From NCBI GenBank assembly GCA_964404765.1, contig CAYOLL010000008.1:1-64000 (forward strand): a DNA stretch of 64,000 nucleotides. The letters are read 5' to 3'. This document shows, one piece after another, positions 33,684 to 43,019 of the stretch. Under the pieces are notes generated by a model that saw only the letters and a list, made by a program, of their open reading frames with translations, was not told the origin of the DNA and did no database searches. The position numbers and the translations under genes are program-made. Position 1 is the first letter of the stretch, and the number at the start of each line of letters is the position of its first letter. Source of the DNA: CAYOLL01 sp964404765 [NCBI: uncultured Gemmatimonadota bacterium]. Lineage in GTDB: Bacteria; 4572-55.

Positions 33684-34415
33684 TTAAGGTTGCAGGTATT
33701 TTCGATAATCTTTCCGCAGGAATTTCAGACCACGCATGTCAATCAGCTTGTATTGGCTCGTGGGCGTCCGCTCAAAAAACAGCTCCCCCACTTTCGTATC
33801 ACCATAGAAAAACGTGTGCGGGGCGGCATAGTTAAGTCGGTATATTTCACCTTTTTTAATCGTTTCCAAAGCCACGACGACGGCGACCCGGGCGCTATCA
33901 AAGTTGAAATAGCTTTCACCCGCCTCAAGGTTGATCCGCCGAACGACCGAATGGGTCATGCCTATTTTCAACTTGTTGTTTCTTAAATCTTCCAGCGAAA
34001 AGCTGTCGCTTTTTAATTTAACGATGCCATCCAGCAGCAGTTCTTCTTTCTGATTCGGCATTTTCTCCACAAGGTCAAACCGCCCCACGCCGTCCAAAAA
34101 AAAGGATTCAAAATCAACCGGATTGACCTGAATCGTAAAGGTCAACGAGCCGCGGACTTCCAGCGCGTCTTTCAGATAAGCTTTAAGTTCGCGCTCGTTC
34201 TTTTCCAATGAAAAACGTCCGAAAAAAATCTTGTAATTTTCATCACCCAATAACATGCGCAGGATTTCGTCCGGATGGTCAACATGGGTAAAATCGTAGT
34301 ATTGGGTAAAAAACTCGACCTGCGAAATCCGGCTCATCTGAATGGGCATGACGGCGCACTGAACCGCCATAAGACCGCCCAACAGGATAACAAGCCGCAG
34401 CTTCCCCGTCTTCAT
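33684..34415 (-). CDS. Hypothetical exported protein, lipoprotein-like
   Basis: A 243-residue protein with an N-terminal signal (MKTGKLRLVILLGGLMAVQC) whose Cys at 20 could be a lipidation site, though the lipobox AVQC is not ideal. The rest is predicted mixed alpha/beta with no recognised domain. The C-terminal part includes RLNYAAPHTFFYGDTKVGELFFER. It lies 8 nt downstream of the cNMP-binding cyclase gene on the same strand, so the two are co-transcribed and may act together across the membrane (the cyclase has an extracytoplasmic domain). A decayed fragment of a paralogue is at 36950-37040. Confidence 0.65.
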   Translation of the reverse strand: MKTGKLRLVILLGGLMAVQCAVMPIQMSRISQVEFFTQYYDFTHVDHPDEILRMLLGDENYKIFFGRFSLEKNERELKAYLKDALEVRGSLTFTIQVNPVDFESFFLDGVGRFDLVEKMPNQKEELLLDGIVKLKSDSFSLEDLRNNKLKIGMTHSVVRRINLEAGESYFNFDSARVAVVVALETIKKGEIYRLNYAAPHTFFYGDTKVGELFFERTPTSQYKLIDMRGLKFLRKDYRKYLQP

Positions 34416-34423
34416 ACCGCCTC

Positions 34424-36577
34424 CTATTTGGCTAACTCGATGTTGATGATGGCATCTTGTCGAGCGTTATCTTTAGCCATTCTGAAAGACAACGTCTTAT
34501 CGGTGTTTTTCAAAATTTGCTGGATTTCGTCCGCCACCGCTAAAGCATTGTCGCTGCCGAAATAGCGGATCGTGTTTTCGATGGGCGGAAGGCTTTCCCG
34601 CGCCTGCATGTTGATGTTGTAAAACTGGCTGGAAGCCAGGCTGCGCTTAATGTGATGGGCATCCGCTTCCCGCGACCCGGCATAGACCAGATTGATGGTA
34701 AAACCGTTGTTCCGTTTCAGACGCGCCAGGTCGGCGGATAGACTGTCGCGACTTTGAATCAACGATTTAACCTGGTTTTTTATTTGTGGGTTGACTTCGT
34801 TCAAGCGAAGCAGGGAATCCACTTTATTTTGCAGGATTCTGTTGGCGGCGATCCATGTAGCCGCGCTACTTCGATCATCGGCCAATTTTTTGAGTTGAGC
34901 GATGAGTTCGTCACGGGTCGTGGCGGGGTTAAACTCCGGCGCAACCTCGGCCAGATCCGTCGCTTTGAGATGGGGGATGTCCACCAGCAGCTTTTCTTGT
35001 TGCTGCGGGGTCAGTTGCAGAAGGTTTGCGTCGAAACGCTGCGGCGCTTCCTGCTCGCGGGTGACCGATGTAAAATCGGTTTGCCGAAATAGAAAAAATA
35101 ACAGGATCGCCGCAGCAACGGCATTTAAGGGAATGCCGATCTTTTTAACGCGCGCTAACTGCTGACGGGTTGTACGTCCGGCATAGTATGTCAAAAAAAA
35201 CACGGTCGGCATGATGCTTAACAACGCGGCAAAGCTGAGCGGCACAATGTTGGGCGACCAGGCGTTGTAATCCGCCAACCGGGCGATGGCCGTAGCAACC
35301 AGCCAGGCCAGCGCAATATAGACGATCAAAAAATGGGGCGCTTTTTGCCGCCACAGGCGCGTGAGCAAAGATGGCGGAAGCGGATGCTCAACGGTGTTCG
35401 GCCCAAAAACCAGCTTATAGACTTCAACCGACTCTTCGACGCCCTTCAATTCTTTTTGGCCCAGCGAAACTGCCTTTAGGTCGCTATGATTGCGAATTTG
35501 CCGCCAGACATCTTCCGAGATGGAAATGCCGCCGGGCGACGCGGAAGATTCAATCCGCGAAGCGATGTTGACGCCGGAGCCTAAAATGTCATCTTTTTCC
35601 AAAACGACATCGCCGATATGCGCACCGATCCGCAGCCGCAAACCTTCTACGGCTCGCACGGCGTTTTGAATTTCCACCGCGCACCAAACCGCAGAAATAG
35701 CGCTATCAAACATAATCAGCGTGCCGTCGCCGATTTCTTTCAGCACCCGACCATGACGTTTTTCAACCAGCGGATAAATAATTCCGCGCTGCTGTTCCAG
35801 CCAGCCCAACGCCCGCTTCTCATCCTGTTCCATGGTTCGGGTATAGCCGACGATATCTGTAAAAATGATAGCAGCCAGCTTTCGCTTGCCGGATTTGAAC
35901 TCGGTCGCCTCCTGATGGAGTCGCGTCAATTCCGCATATTGCAGGCTAATTTCATCGTAAGCTCGTGAGAGTTCCTGCTTTTGCTGCTGAGTTTGCTGGT
36001 ACGCGCTTTGATAATCGTCAACAACCCGTAACAGAGCGTCATTAAGTGTTTCCGATTGATGCTTCTGGGCGCTAATGCTTTGCACCAGGCTGCGCAAACC
36101 GTGCTGCTCTTCCGAATTCGCCTCGGAACTGCCGATAGCCTGCCGCAGATGGTGGGCGTAGGCTAACGCAATCGTTGCGCTGATGGTGGGAAATTGCTGC
36201 AGCAGTTTCAAAAAATCATCGCGGCTGATGACCGCTAATTCACAGGCGGTTTTGGCAAGGATATTGGCGGAGCGGTTAAGCCCTTCCATTAAGCTCATTT
36301 CGCCGACAAACTCGTTTTCGGCGCGTTGGGCGATTTCCAGTTCGCGGCCTTCCGGCAATGTTTTGGTGATTTGAATCTCGCCGGCGAGGATTAAAAACAT
36401 CTTATCGGCCGGACTGTCCTGGCCGGCGATGATTTGACCGGCGGCATATTTTTCAAGCCGAAACATGACGTGGGAAAGCTGCCCCAGCGCTTCGGGATCG
36501 ATCCGTTGGAAAAAAGAGTTGGCGCACACGCGTGGCCAAAAGTCCGGCGTTTGGGTCACATTAGGTTCTGAATTCAT
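34424..36577 (-). CDS. Membrane adenylate cyclase with N-terminal cNMP-binding domain
   Basis: A 717-residue protein. Residues 20-150 are a cNMP-binding domain (cassette NEFVGEMSLMEGLNRSANI). A coiled coil lies near 185-225. The class III cyclase domain (about 228-385) has all catalytic residues in one chain: IIFTDIVGYT and GDGTLIMF (metal Asp), the Lys of RVLKEIGDG, and DILGSGVNIASRIES (Asp, Asn, Arg), so it should act as a homodimer. Three membrane segments follow (about 405-495). The C-terminal 220 residues, extracytoplasmic, end in a SPOR-like region (FTINLVYAGSREADAHHIKRSL). The cNMP domain suggests feedback by its product. It is co-transcribed with the lipoprotein-like gene. Confidence 0.9.
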   Translation of the reverse strand: MNSEPNVTQTPDFWPRVCANSFFQRIDPEALGQLSHVMFRLEKYAAGQIIAGQDSPADKMFLILAGEIQITKTLPEGRELEIAQRAENEFVGEMSLMEGLNRSANILAKTACELAVISRDDFLKLLQQFPTISATIALAYAHHLRQAIGSSEANSEEQHGLRSLVQSISAQKHQSETLNDALLRVVDDYQSAYQQTQQQKQELSRAYDEISLQYAELTRLHQEATEFKSGKRKLAAIIFTDIVGYTRTMEQDEKRALGWLEQQRGIIYPLVEKRHGRVLKEIGDGTLIMFDSAISAVWCAVEIQNAVRAVEGLRLRIGAHIGDVVLEKDDILGSGVNIASRIESSASPGGISISEDVWRQIRNHSDLKAVSLGQKELKGVEESVEVYKLVFGPNTVEHPLPPSLLTRLWRQKAPHFLIVYIALAWLVATAIARLADYNAWSPNIVPLSFAALLSIMPTVFFLTYYAGRTTRQQLARVKKIGIPLNAVAAAILLFFLFRQTDFTSVTREQEAPQRFDANLLQLTPQQQEKLLVDIPHLKATDLAEVAPEFNPATTRDELIAQLKKLADDRSSAATWIAANRILQNKVDSLLRLNEVNPQIKNQVKSLIQSRDSLSADLARLKRNNGFTINLVYAGSREADAHHIKRSLASSQFYNINMQARESLPPIENTIRYFGSDNALAVADEIQQILKNTDKTLSFRMAKDNARQDAIINIELAK

Positions 36578-36642
36578 GTTTCAACGCTTTGGGTGGATGC
36601 CTGCAAAATGTCCGTCCCGGTCATAAAAGTCTTTTCTATATA

Positions 36643-36671
36643 ATCTTACTGATGATTGGTGATTGGTTCAA
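36643..36671 (-). promoter_or_regulatory. Probable promoter for the cNMP-binding cyclase gene
   Basis: On the minus strand, TTGAAC (36671-36666) and TAAGAT (36648-36643) are 17 bp apart, about 65 bp upstream of the ATG at 36577. The -10 box matches the consensus at only four positions, so this is tentative. Confidence 0.4.
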
Positions 36672-36904
36672 CAACTTTTTAAGATATGGCTTTTGGCGGG
36701 CGGCTCAAGTTAAATTTGCGAATTCGGGCGATTCGGGAAATACATGTTGATTTACTCCCATTTGTTGATTTGAAACGCGGGCGCATACGCTGACTTAGGC
36801 ATCAACAAACCGCCGTCCCGGTTTGACCGTTGTAGCTGATTTGGCCTTGCGCGCGATTTTAGGCGATGATGACCGCGTCTTTCAAGCGATATATCTGTTT
36901 CTGT

Positions 36905-36932
36905 GGCTCATGGAACAAGATAGTGAAAATCC
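36905..36932. repeat. End fragment of MITE family A
   Basis: GGCTCATGGAACAAG followed by an altered stretch ending GTGAAAATCC matches the left end of family A. The core and right end are absent. It abuts the decayed gene fragment at 36950. The preceding 36680-36900 shows no gene or other feature. Confidence 0.55.
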
Positions 36933-36949
36933 GGCTGAGCCTGGTTTTG

Positions 36950-37040
36950 CGCCTGCGTAAAAAGTAGCTCGCCCATTTTGTGTCCCGATAAAAATACATG
37001 TGCGGGACGGCATAGTTATATAACATGCTTTTTTGTAAGA
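36950..37040 (-). pseudogene. Fragment of a paralogue of the 33684-34415 gene
   Basis: The minus strand reads LYNYAVPHMYFYRDTK, matching RLNYAAPHTFFYGDTK of the intact gene. After a 1-nt frameshift it reads GELLFT against GELFFE. At the DNA level it is roughly 70% identical to 33760-33855. No start or remaining sequence is present, so it is a relic of a duplication that also included the neighbouring intergenic block. Confidence 0.6.
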
Positions 37041-37515
37041 CTATGAAAACATTTATAGGCTGTCAACCAAAAATGTTCGGATAACAAAAGACAAAACACG
37101 TGGTAAAAAATAGATTTTTCTATTGGCTCTGGCAACCCTTAATTTAAGACAAATCATGCTGATATAGACTACTTGGCATCCCCTGGCATCTGGTCAGAAT
37201 TTATCAGCGAAAGTAATTGACGGCGCGCCTAAAAACAAATATCTTTTACATTTGTTTGAAGAAGACGCTATAATAATAAATAACGACGTGTGCGGTTGAA
37301 CAGTGATATGTCATTCCGGCATACCTGTTTCACGGCTAAGTGAAACCGGTAGAGCCGGAATCCACGCTAAAATGGTGCGCCATACATGGATTCCGGCTCT
37401 TCATTTCCCGCTATTCGCGTAAAATGAATGCCGGAATGACACTCCATGACGTTCAACCGCACACGCCGATAAATAATAAAAATATAGCCAAGCATTTGCG
37501 TTGTGCGCAAGAATG
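37020..37515. repeat. Duplicated intergenic block, copy 2
   Basis: Matches 33316-33580 in collinear pieces (TATGAAAACATT, CTGTCAACCAAAAA to TTTAAGAC, GCCAAGCATTTGCGTT at 37488-37503). The palindromic element at 37287-37465 interrupts the match, so it was probably inserted after the duplication. No gene is seen in 37041-37677. Confidence 0.45.
37287..37465. repeat. Nested palindromic element with three levels of inverted repeat
   Basis: Outer arms CGTGTGCGGTTGAAC and GTTCAACCGCACACG enclose TGTCATTCCGGCAT / ATGCCGGAATGACA, and inside these GAGCCGGAATCCA / TGGATTCCGGCTC. The element is non-coding and interrupts a block whose uninterrupted copy lies at 33316-33580. The AT-rich flanks (AATAATAAATAA-like) do not allow a certain target duplication. 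Confidence 0.7.
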
Positions 37516-37578
37516 TAGCGCGACTCTCCGGAGTCGTCGCTGCGAGTCAGGAGACTCGCGCTACAGTTTGCGACTCCT
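37514..37578. repeat. Dispersed palindrome (GTAGCGCGACTC type)
   Basis: TGTAGCGCGACTCTCC pairs imperfectly with GGAGACTCGCGCTACA, followed by a half unit, GTTTGCGACTCCTG. The ends resemble the GGAGTAGCAAACTTC palindromes found inside the NRPS gene. It is upstream of the large cyclase gene. Confidence 0.55.
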
Positions 37579-37677
37579 GTAACGATGAAACATTTGAACA
37601 ATCCCCCCTGTAGTGCCGTCAAGCCGCTCACAGCATTTTTTATAGATCGCGCCGCTGTTTTGCCATAAGGATTCTTA

Positions 37678-40600
37678 ATGCTTCCGCTGGTGCCCCATTT
37701 TATTCAGGAGAAATTCACAAGCAAAAAATTTTTCGGAAATTTTGAGGCTGCGTGCCTGCTTGTGGATATTTCCGGCTTTACAGCAATGACTGAAACGCTT
37801 ACACAATCCGGTAAGGAAGGTGTGGAGGTTTTGGCGGAGATTCTGCGCGCACTTTTTGGTCCATTGGTGGCGAGCGTTTACGAGCAGGGCGGTTTTATCA
37901 GCAGCTTTACCGGTGATGGCTTTATCGCCCTGTTTCCGGGTAATGCCGATGCGGTCGGTCAACGCGCCCTGGCCGCCGCCCAAAAAATTCAGGCCCATCT
38001 GAAAACCTGGGTTGAATATAAATCCAGCTACGGCAATTTTACACTTGGTGTAAAAATCGGTCTGGCCAGAGGGCAAACCGAGTGGGGCATTATCCGTGCT
38101 TCCATTGAAACAGCCCACCATGTTTTTTACTTCCGCGGCGCGTCCATTGATCAGGCGGTCAGCGCCGAAAACACCGCCAAAAGCGGCGACATCATTTTGG
38201 ATAAAAGTCTTTATCAGTCACTTGCGCCGATTGTTAATGTTACGAATGTTGGCCCGTTTTTTAAAATCGAAGCTATAACACAGAAATTACCGGAGCCCTC
38301 CGTCATTCCGCCCCTGGAAAATAATCCTGTCGTCGCTATGCCCTTTATTGACAAAGAGTTGCTGCGCCTGACAGCCCACGGTGAATCTCGTAATGTTATA
38401 ACCTTGTTCCTGAGCCTGAAAGATATCAATACCTACGAGCATTTGGAGGTCTTTCTCCAGCCGGTTTATCAACTGCAAGTCCAGTATGGCGGCCACATCA
38501 ACAAGATCGCTTTTGGCGATAAAGGCTGCAACATTCTGCTCTTTTGGGGTGCGCCCAAAGGCCAGGAGAACGATGTCGAGCGGGCATTGAACTTTATGAT
38601 CGACCTGAAGGCTATTACCCTAATCCCGTTCCGGGCCGGTATTACGTATCGTATCGTTTATGCCGGATTTATCGGCTCCGAACTGCGTCAGGAATATAGC
38701 TGTTATGGCCGCGGTGTTAATCTGGCCGCCCGCCAAATGATGAGCGCTAATTGGGGCGATTTATGGCTTGACCAATATACCGCGCGGGCGGCTGAGCGTC
38801 GTTTTCGCTTAAATCTCCTGGGCCAGTTTGCCTTTAAAGGTTTTGCGCAGGAGTTGCCGGTTTATGAACTGCAGGGCCGCTCGGATTCTTATCAGATGAC
38901 GCTTTATCGCGGCCAAATTACCGGCCGTCGCGCCGAGCTCAAGGCGTTGTGGAAATTTATCGAGCCGATTTATGCTCAAAAATTTGCCGGCATTATTTCC
39001 GTCTATGGCGAGGCCGGAATGGGCAAAAGTCGGCTGCTGGAAGAATTTAAGCGTATGGCCACGGAAAAAGGCAATCCGCCCCCAAGCTGGTTCTACTGTC
39101 CGGCCGATGAGATAAAGCGTCAATCCCTCAATCCGTTTCGCTACTTTCTGCGCGCCTACTTTAACCAATCCAACTTGCAATCAATTCAGCAAAACCAGCA
39201 GCAGTTTGATCGCAAAATCGAGGCGCTGATCCTCGAAACTCCGGACAATGAACTGAAGCGCGAATTGGAACGAACCAAATCTATTTTAGCCGCTTTAGTG
39301 GATATTTACTGGAAAGATTCTTTATACGATTTGTTGGATCCAAAAGCGCGTTTTGAAAATATGATGGATGCCATCAAGTGCCTTTTTAAGGCGGAGAGCA
39401 AGATTCGGCCCGTCATTATTGAATTGGAAGACTCACATTGGCTGGATAACGACTCGCTGCAATTTGTGGATCATTTGACCCGTAACATCAAAAATTTTCC
39501 GATTACAATTGTAGCCTCAATTCGATCCATAACCCTTCAAAAGCTTTTTAACCAGGCCATTCGTCAACATGCAATCCAGCTCAACGGTTTTTCGGAGGCG
39601 GAAATCATTCACTTTGCCGAAGAAATGCTTTCGACGAAAATAGCCAAAAATTTAGCCGCATTTTTGTTAGATCGCACCGGCGGTAACCCGTTCTTTGTCG
39701 AGCAATTATTGTATTACATGCAAGAAACTAATTTGCTGGAAAAATCCGCACACGGTTTAATGCCCAAACAAGTCCGGGGTGTCGTCGTGCCAAACGATGT
39801 CAGAGCAGCACTGATTGCCCGATTAGACCGGTTGACCCAGGAGGTTAAGCAGGTAGTGCAGACGGCGTCCGTGCTGGGACGCGAGTTTGAGCTGCAGGTA
39901 TTATCTTTTATGCTGAATCAGGACCCGGCGTTAGGGGATAAGATTCAGGCCGCGCGTAATGAGGATGTCTGGCAGGAACTGACTGAAATTCGCTATATTT
40001 TCAAGCACGCGCTGATGCGTGATGCCGCGTACGATATGCAATTACGCTCCTATCGGCTCCAGCTTCATAAAATTGCCGCCGAAGCGTACGAGACGGTTTT
40101 TTCAGATGATCTGCTGCCTTATTACGGCGAAATTGCCTATCACTATGATTTGGCGGAAATCCCCTTGAAAGCCATTGGTTATTTTCAGGAAGCCGGAAAT
40201 TATGCGCACAAAAATTATCAAAACGAATTGGCGATTCACTACTATGATAAGCTGCTGAACGCGCTTAACTATAAAAATTTTATTCAGGAAAAGCAGACCG
40301 TCACCGCCACCAATGGCGACCCGGCAGTTACCGCACAAGTCATGGACATGCTGCTATTAAAGGGTGATATTCTGGAGCATATCGGCAAGTGGAATGAGGC
40401 TGAACTGGCTTTTAGCTATGCCTTTAGCATTGCCAAAGAGGCACACGATAAGGCGCGTCTTTCCAGTTCAAATGCCCGGCTTGGCTGGCTATTATATCTT
40501 AAAGGCAACAACCCTTCCGCCATGAATTGTTATCAACAACAACTGCTTTTATGCGATGAGCTGAATGATCTGAAAGGTAAATCGACCGCTATTTGTAACA

Positions 40601-42546
40601 TCGGCCTGATCTATGCCGATAGCCGCGATTATGCCAAGGCTATGGAATGTTTTAATCAAACCTTAACGCTTAGCAATTCCCGCCGGGACAAAGAAGGCAC
40701 CGCGCAGGCGATGACGAATATTGGGAAGATTTATTTGCAGCGTAATGATTATGAACGCGCCATGGAATGCTACGAGCGGGCTTTTATTCTGGAAATCGAG
40801 TTGGGCGCCCGGCTGAAGGTGTCCGATGTTTTTAGCAACATGGGCGATATTTATCTGCGAACCAACGCTTACGAGAAGGCGATGAAGTGCTATGAACGGC
40901 ATCTAACGGTTTGTGAAAAAATCGGCGATAAGCGCGGCATCGCCAAGACAGTAGGCAGTATGGGCATTATCTACGATAAATTGGGGGACTGGCAAAAGGC
41001 CATGCGTTTTTATGAAAAGCAATTTAATGTGTGCGAAGAATTGGGAGACAAGCGCGGCGCATCTCAGGCCGCCCGCAATATTGGCCTGATCTATGAAACA
41101 CAGGACAAGCCCGAGCAAGCCGAACATTTTTTACATATCTATCGGGTCTGCAGCGAGGACTTGCATTATGACGAAGACCTGGCCGATGCGCATATCCATC
41201 TTGGCCATGTGGAATTGAAGAAGAATCAATACGATACGGCGCTTCAACATTATGAAAAAAGCTCAGCGATTTATCAAAAACTGGATAAGCCGGAAAATGA
41301 ATGGTTTGGCCTTTTTGGCGCCGGCCGGGCTTTGTTTAATGCCGGACAATTAGAGCCGGCTACCGAAAAACTGCATAAGGCGTTGAAAGTCAGTGAGTCC
41401 ATAAAAAACAGCGATAAAATTTGTCTCAACTGCTTGCTTCTGGGTGAGTTATATATTCAGCAAAAGAATTTTGAACAAGCAATTCTTTATTTGGAGCGCA
41501 GCCTGATCGGGTTTGAAAAAAATAAGGCATCCCTCGAGTACAATCAAGCCCTCTTGCATCTGGGCCATGCTTACTTTGAACAAGGCGACACTAAAAAAGC
41601 CGCTGTATATTATGATCAAATGTTAACGCTTCAGGTGGCGCAAAAACCAACCGACATAATCAAACTTGTTCTGGGGCGGTTAAAGGCGCATCTTTTTACA
41701 GAAGCCGATACGGCCATACGGCAGGGATTTTTAAACCAGGCGCTTAAAAATTATGAGACGGTCGAAAAGCATGCCGCCGCTTACCACAATCGCCACATGA
41801 CTGGCGAAGCCATCTTAAATATCAGCCGTGTGTTACGCGAAAAAGGGTTATATCGCGAAGCTGTGGATGAACTGAAGCGCAGCTTCAAAGTGTTTCATGC
41901 CACAAAAGCAACACGCGATGCGAGCACTGCATTAAAAGAACTTGCCGATGTTCTGGCTGTTCTTAATGAGTACGATAAAGCGATCGCCTATTACGAAAAA
42001 ATTCTGAATAATCCCGAAGCCAGCGCGGTTAGCGACACAACAGCCATCCTGAGCAGCGTGGGCGACACCTATCTGCGCAAGGGCGATTACGAAAAAGCCT
42101 TTGAATATTATGAAAAAAACCTGCAGGCCTACGTCCAGAATAACGATCAGATTAATTTATCCAAAACGCTGAACAAAATCGCCACTATTTACATGAAAAA
42201 AGGGAAAGTGGAATGGGCGCAAACTTATGCCAAAAAACAGATTGCCGTTGGCGAAAAGCTGGGCGACCCGGTTGAGCTACTTAACGGTTATGGCCTGATG
42301 GCCGAAATCTATTCATTGCAAAATGATCCCCTTAATGCCGCAGCGTTCTACGAAAAACAGATCGCCGTTTGTGAACAAACCGGCAATACCCCGGAAATCG
42401 TGCGCATTCTGGGCAATCTGGGCCGCGCGTATTACAAAGGGAATGACTTTAAACGCGCAATGGACTGCACCAAACGTCAGATGACTGTTAGCAAAGAGTT
42501 GAATGCCCTGCAGCCGGGCCGGGCTGCTAAAACCGCCGCCGGTTAG
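37678..42546 (+). CDS. Giant soluble-adenylyl-cyclase-like protein with about 20 TPRs
   Basis: A 1622-residue cytoplasmic protein, paralogous to the 29420-33124 gene. Cyclase domain 1 (about 18-190) begins LLVDISGFTAMTETLTQSG and has FTGDGFIALFPG. Domain 2 (about 235-400) has FGDKGCNILLFWGAP and GRGVNLAARQMM, so the Asp, Lys, Asn and Arg needed for one class III site are present. The AAA/STAND domain has P-loop VYGEAGMGKSRLLEEF (about 441) and ELEDSHWLD as Walker B. The C-terminal half (820-1610) is a long run of about 20 TPRs with repeated YEKAMKCYERxLxxCEKIGDK units. The TPR array probably senses a partner. The start ATG lies after AAGGAT. Confidence 0.9.
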   Translation: MLPLVPHFIQEKFTSKKFFGNFEAACLLVDISGFTAMTETLTQSGKEGVEVLAEILRALFGPLVASVYEQGGFISSFTGDGFIALFPGNADAVGQRALAAAQKIQAHLKTWVEYKSSYGNFTLGVKIGLARGQTEWGIIRASIETAHHVFYFRGASIDQAVSAENTAKSGDIILDKSLYQSLAPIVNVTNVGPFFKIEAITQKLPEPSVIPPLENNPVVAMPFIDKELLRLTAHGESRNVITLFLSLKDINTYEHLEVFLQPVYQLQVQYGGHINKIAFGDKGCNILLFWGAPKGQENDVERALNFMIDLKAITLIPFRAGITYRIVYAGFIGSELRQEYSCYGRGVNLAARQMMSANWGDLWLDQYTARAAERRFRLNLLGQFAFKGFAQELPVYELQGRSDSYQMTLYRGQITGRRAELKALWKFIEPIYAQKFAGIISVYGEAGMGKSRLLEEFKRMATEKGNPPPSWFYCPADEIKRQSLNPFRYFLRAYFNQSNLQSIQQNQQQFDRKIEALILETPDNELKRELERTKSILAALVDIYWKDSLYDLLDPKARFENMMDAIKCLFKAESKIRPVIIELEDSHWLDNDSLQFVDHLTRNIKNFPITIVASIRSITLQKLFNQAIRQHAIQLNGFSEAEIIHFAEEMLSTKIAKNLAAFLLDRTGGNPFFVEQLLYYMQETNLLEKSAHGLMPKQVRGVVVPNDVRAALIARLDRLTQEVKQVVQTASVLGREFELQVLSFMLNQDPALGDKIQAARNEDVWQELTEIRYIFKHALMRDAAYDMQLRSYRLQLHKIAAEAYETVFSDDLLPYYGEIAYHYDLAEIPLKAIGYFQEAGNYAHKNYQNELAIHYYDKLLNALNYKNFIQEKQTVTATNGDPAVTAQVMDMLLLKGDILEHIGKWNEAELAFSYAFSIAKEAHDKARLSSSNARLGWLLYLKGNNPSAMNCYQQQLLLCDELNDLKGKSTAICNIGLIYADSRDYAKAMECFNQTLTLSNSRRDKEGTAQAMTNIGKIYLQRNDYERAMECYERAFILEIELGARLKVSDVFSNMGDIYLRTNAYEKAMKCYERHLTVCEKIGDKRGIAKTVGSMGIIYDKLGDWQKAMRFYEKQFNVCEELGDKRGASQAARNIGLIYETQDKPEQAEHFLHIYRVCSEDLHYDEDLADAHIHLGHVELKKNQYDTALQHYEKSSAIYQKLDKPENEWFGLFGAGRALFNAGQLEPATEKLHKALKVSESIKNSDKICLNCLLLGELYIQQKNFEQAILYLERSLIGFEKNKASLEYNQALLHLGHAYFEQGDTKKAAVYYDQMLTLQVAQKPTDIIKLVLGRLKAHLFTEADTAIRQGFLNQALKNYETVEKHAAAYHNRHMTGEAILNISRVLREKGLYREAVDELKRSFKVFHATKATRDASTALKELADVLAVLNEYDKAIAYYEKILNNPEASAVSDTTAILSSVGDTYLRKGDYEKAFEYYEKNLQAYVQNNDQINLSKTLNKIATIYMKKGKVEWAQTYAKKQIAVGEKLGDPVELLNGYGLMAEIYSLQNDPLNAAAFYEKQIAVCEQTGNTPEIVRILGNLGRAYYKGNDFKRAMDCTKRQMTVSKELNALQPGRAAKTAAG

Positions 42547-42581
42547 GATTAATACGAAACGGTTGTATGGCAAAAATCCGC

Positions 42582-42824
42582 CTATATATCCCGATCCGTA
42601 TCGGAAAAACTATGGGTTTTATAACGATGTTTTTTGGTTTTGATTGGCTTGTAGTGGTAAAGCCATTGCCCCATCAAGTGCGCCCAACTAAAGGCGATGG
42701 TCATTAAGTCAATCAACTTTTCAATCCGATCCCGGCGATTGAGGTGGGTTTGTTCAAAGTTAAAGCCTTTGGATTTAAACGCGCCGAAAAGCGTTTCAAT
42801 GCTCCAACGCAGGCGATAGGTTTA
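42582..42824 (-). pseudogene. C-terminal remnant of an IS4-type transposase
   Basis: The minus strand encodes YRLRWSIETLFGAFKSKGF and continues to SFSDTDRDI and a stop at 42582. YRLRWSIETLFGAFK is the Y-(2)-R-(3)-E-(6)-K signature of IS4-family DDE transposases, carrying the last catalytic Glu. The frame is blocked by a stop at 42822-42824 and the upstream sequence is frameshifted, so the N-terminal two-thirds is lost. No inverted-repeat ends were found. The stretch 42925-42995 has a GTGTTCATTAGTGGCT repeat; otherwise 42547-43019 is empty. Confidence 0.75.
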
Positions 42825-43019
42825 GTGTGCAATTTCCGTCTAAGAATACAGCCATTCACCCAAGCCATTTGTGCGATTTTTGGACCCGTGATAAATTTTG
42901 AACAACCATTTGCCAAAAATCGTAAAACCGCTCAATTTAGGCTAATATCTTTTTCCATTCGTGTCTATTTGTGTTTTTGTGTTCATTAGTGGCTGAATAG
43001 ATAGTTCCGCTTTTTTTGG

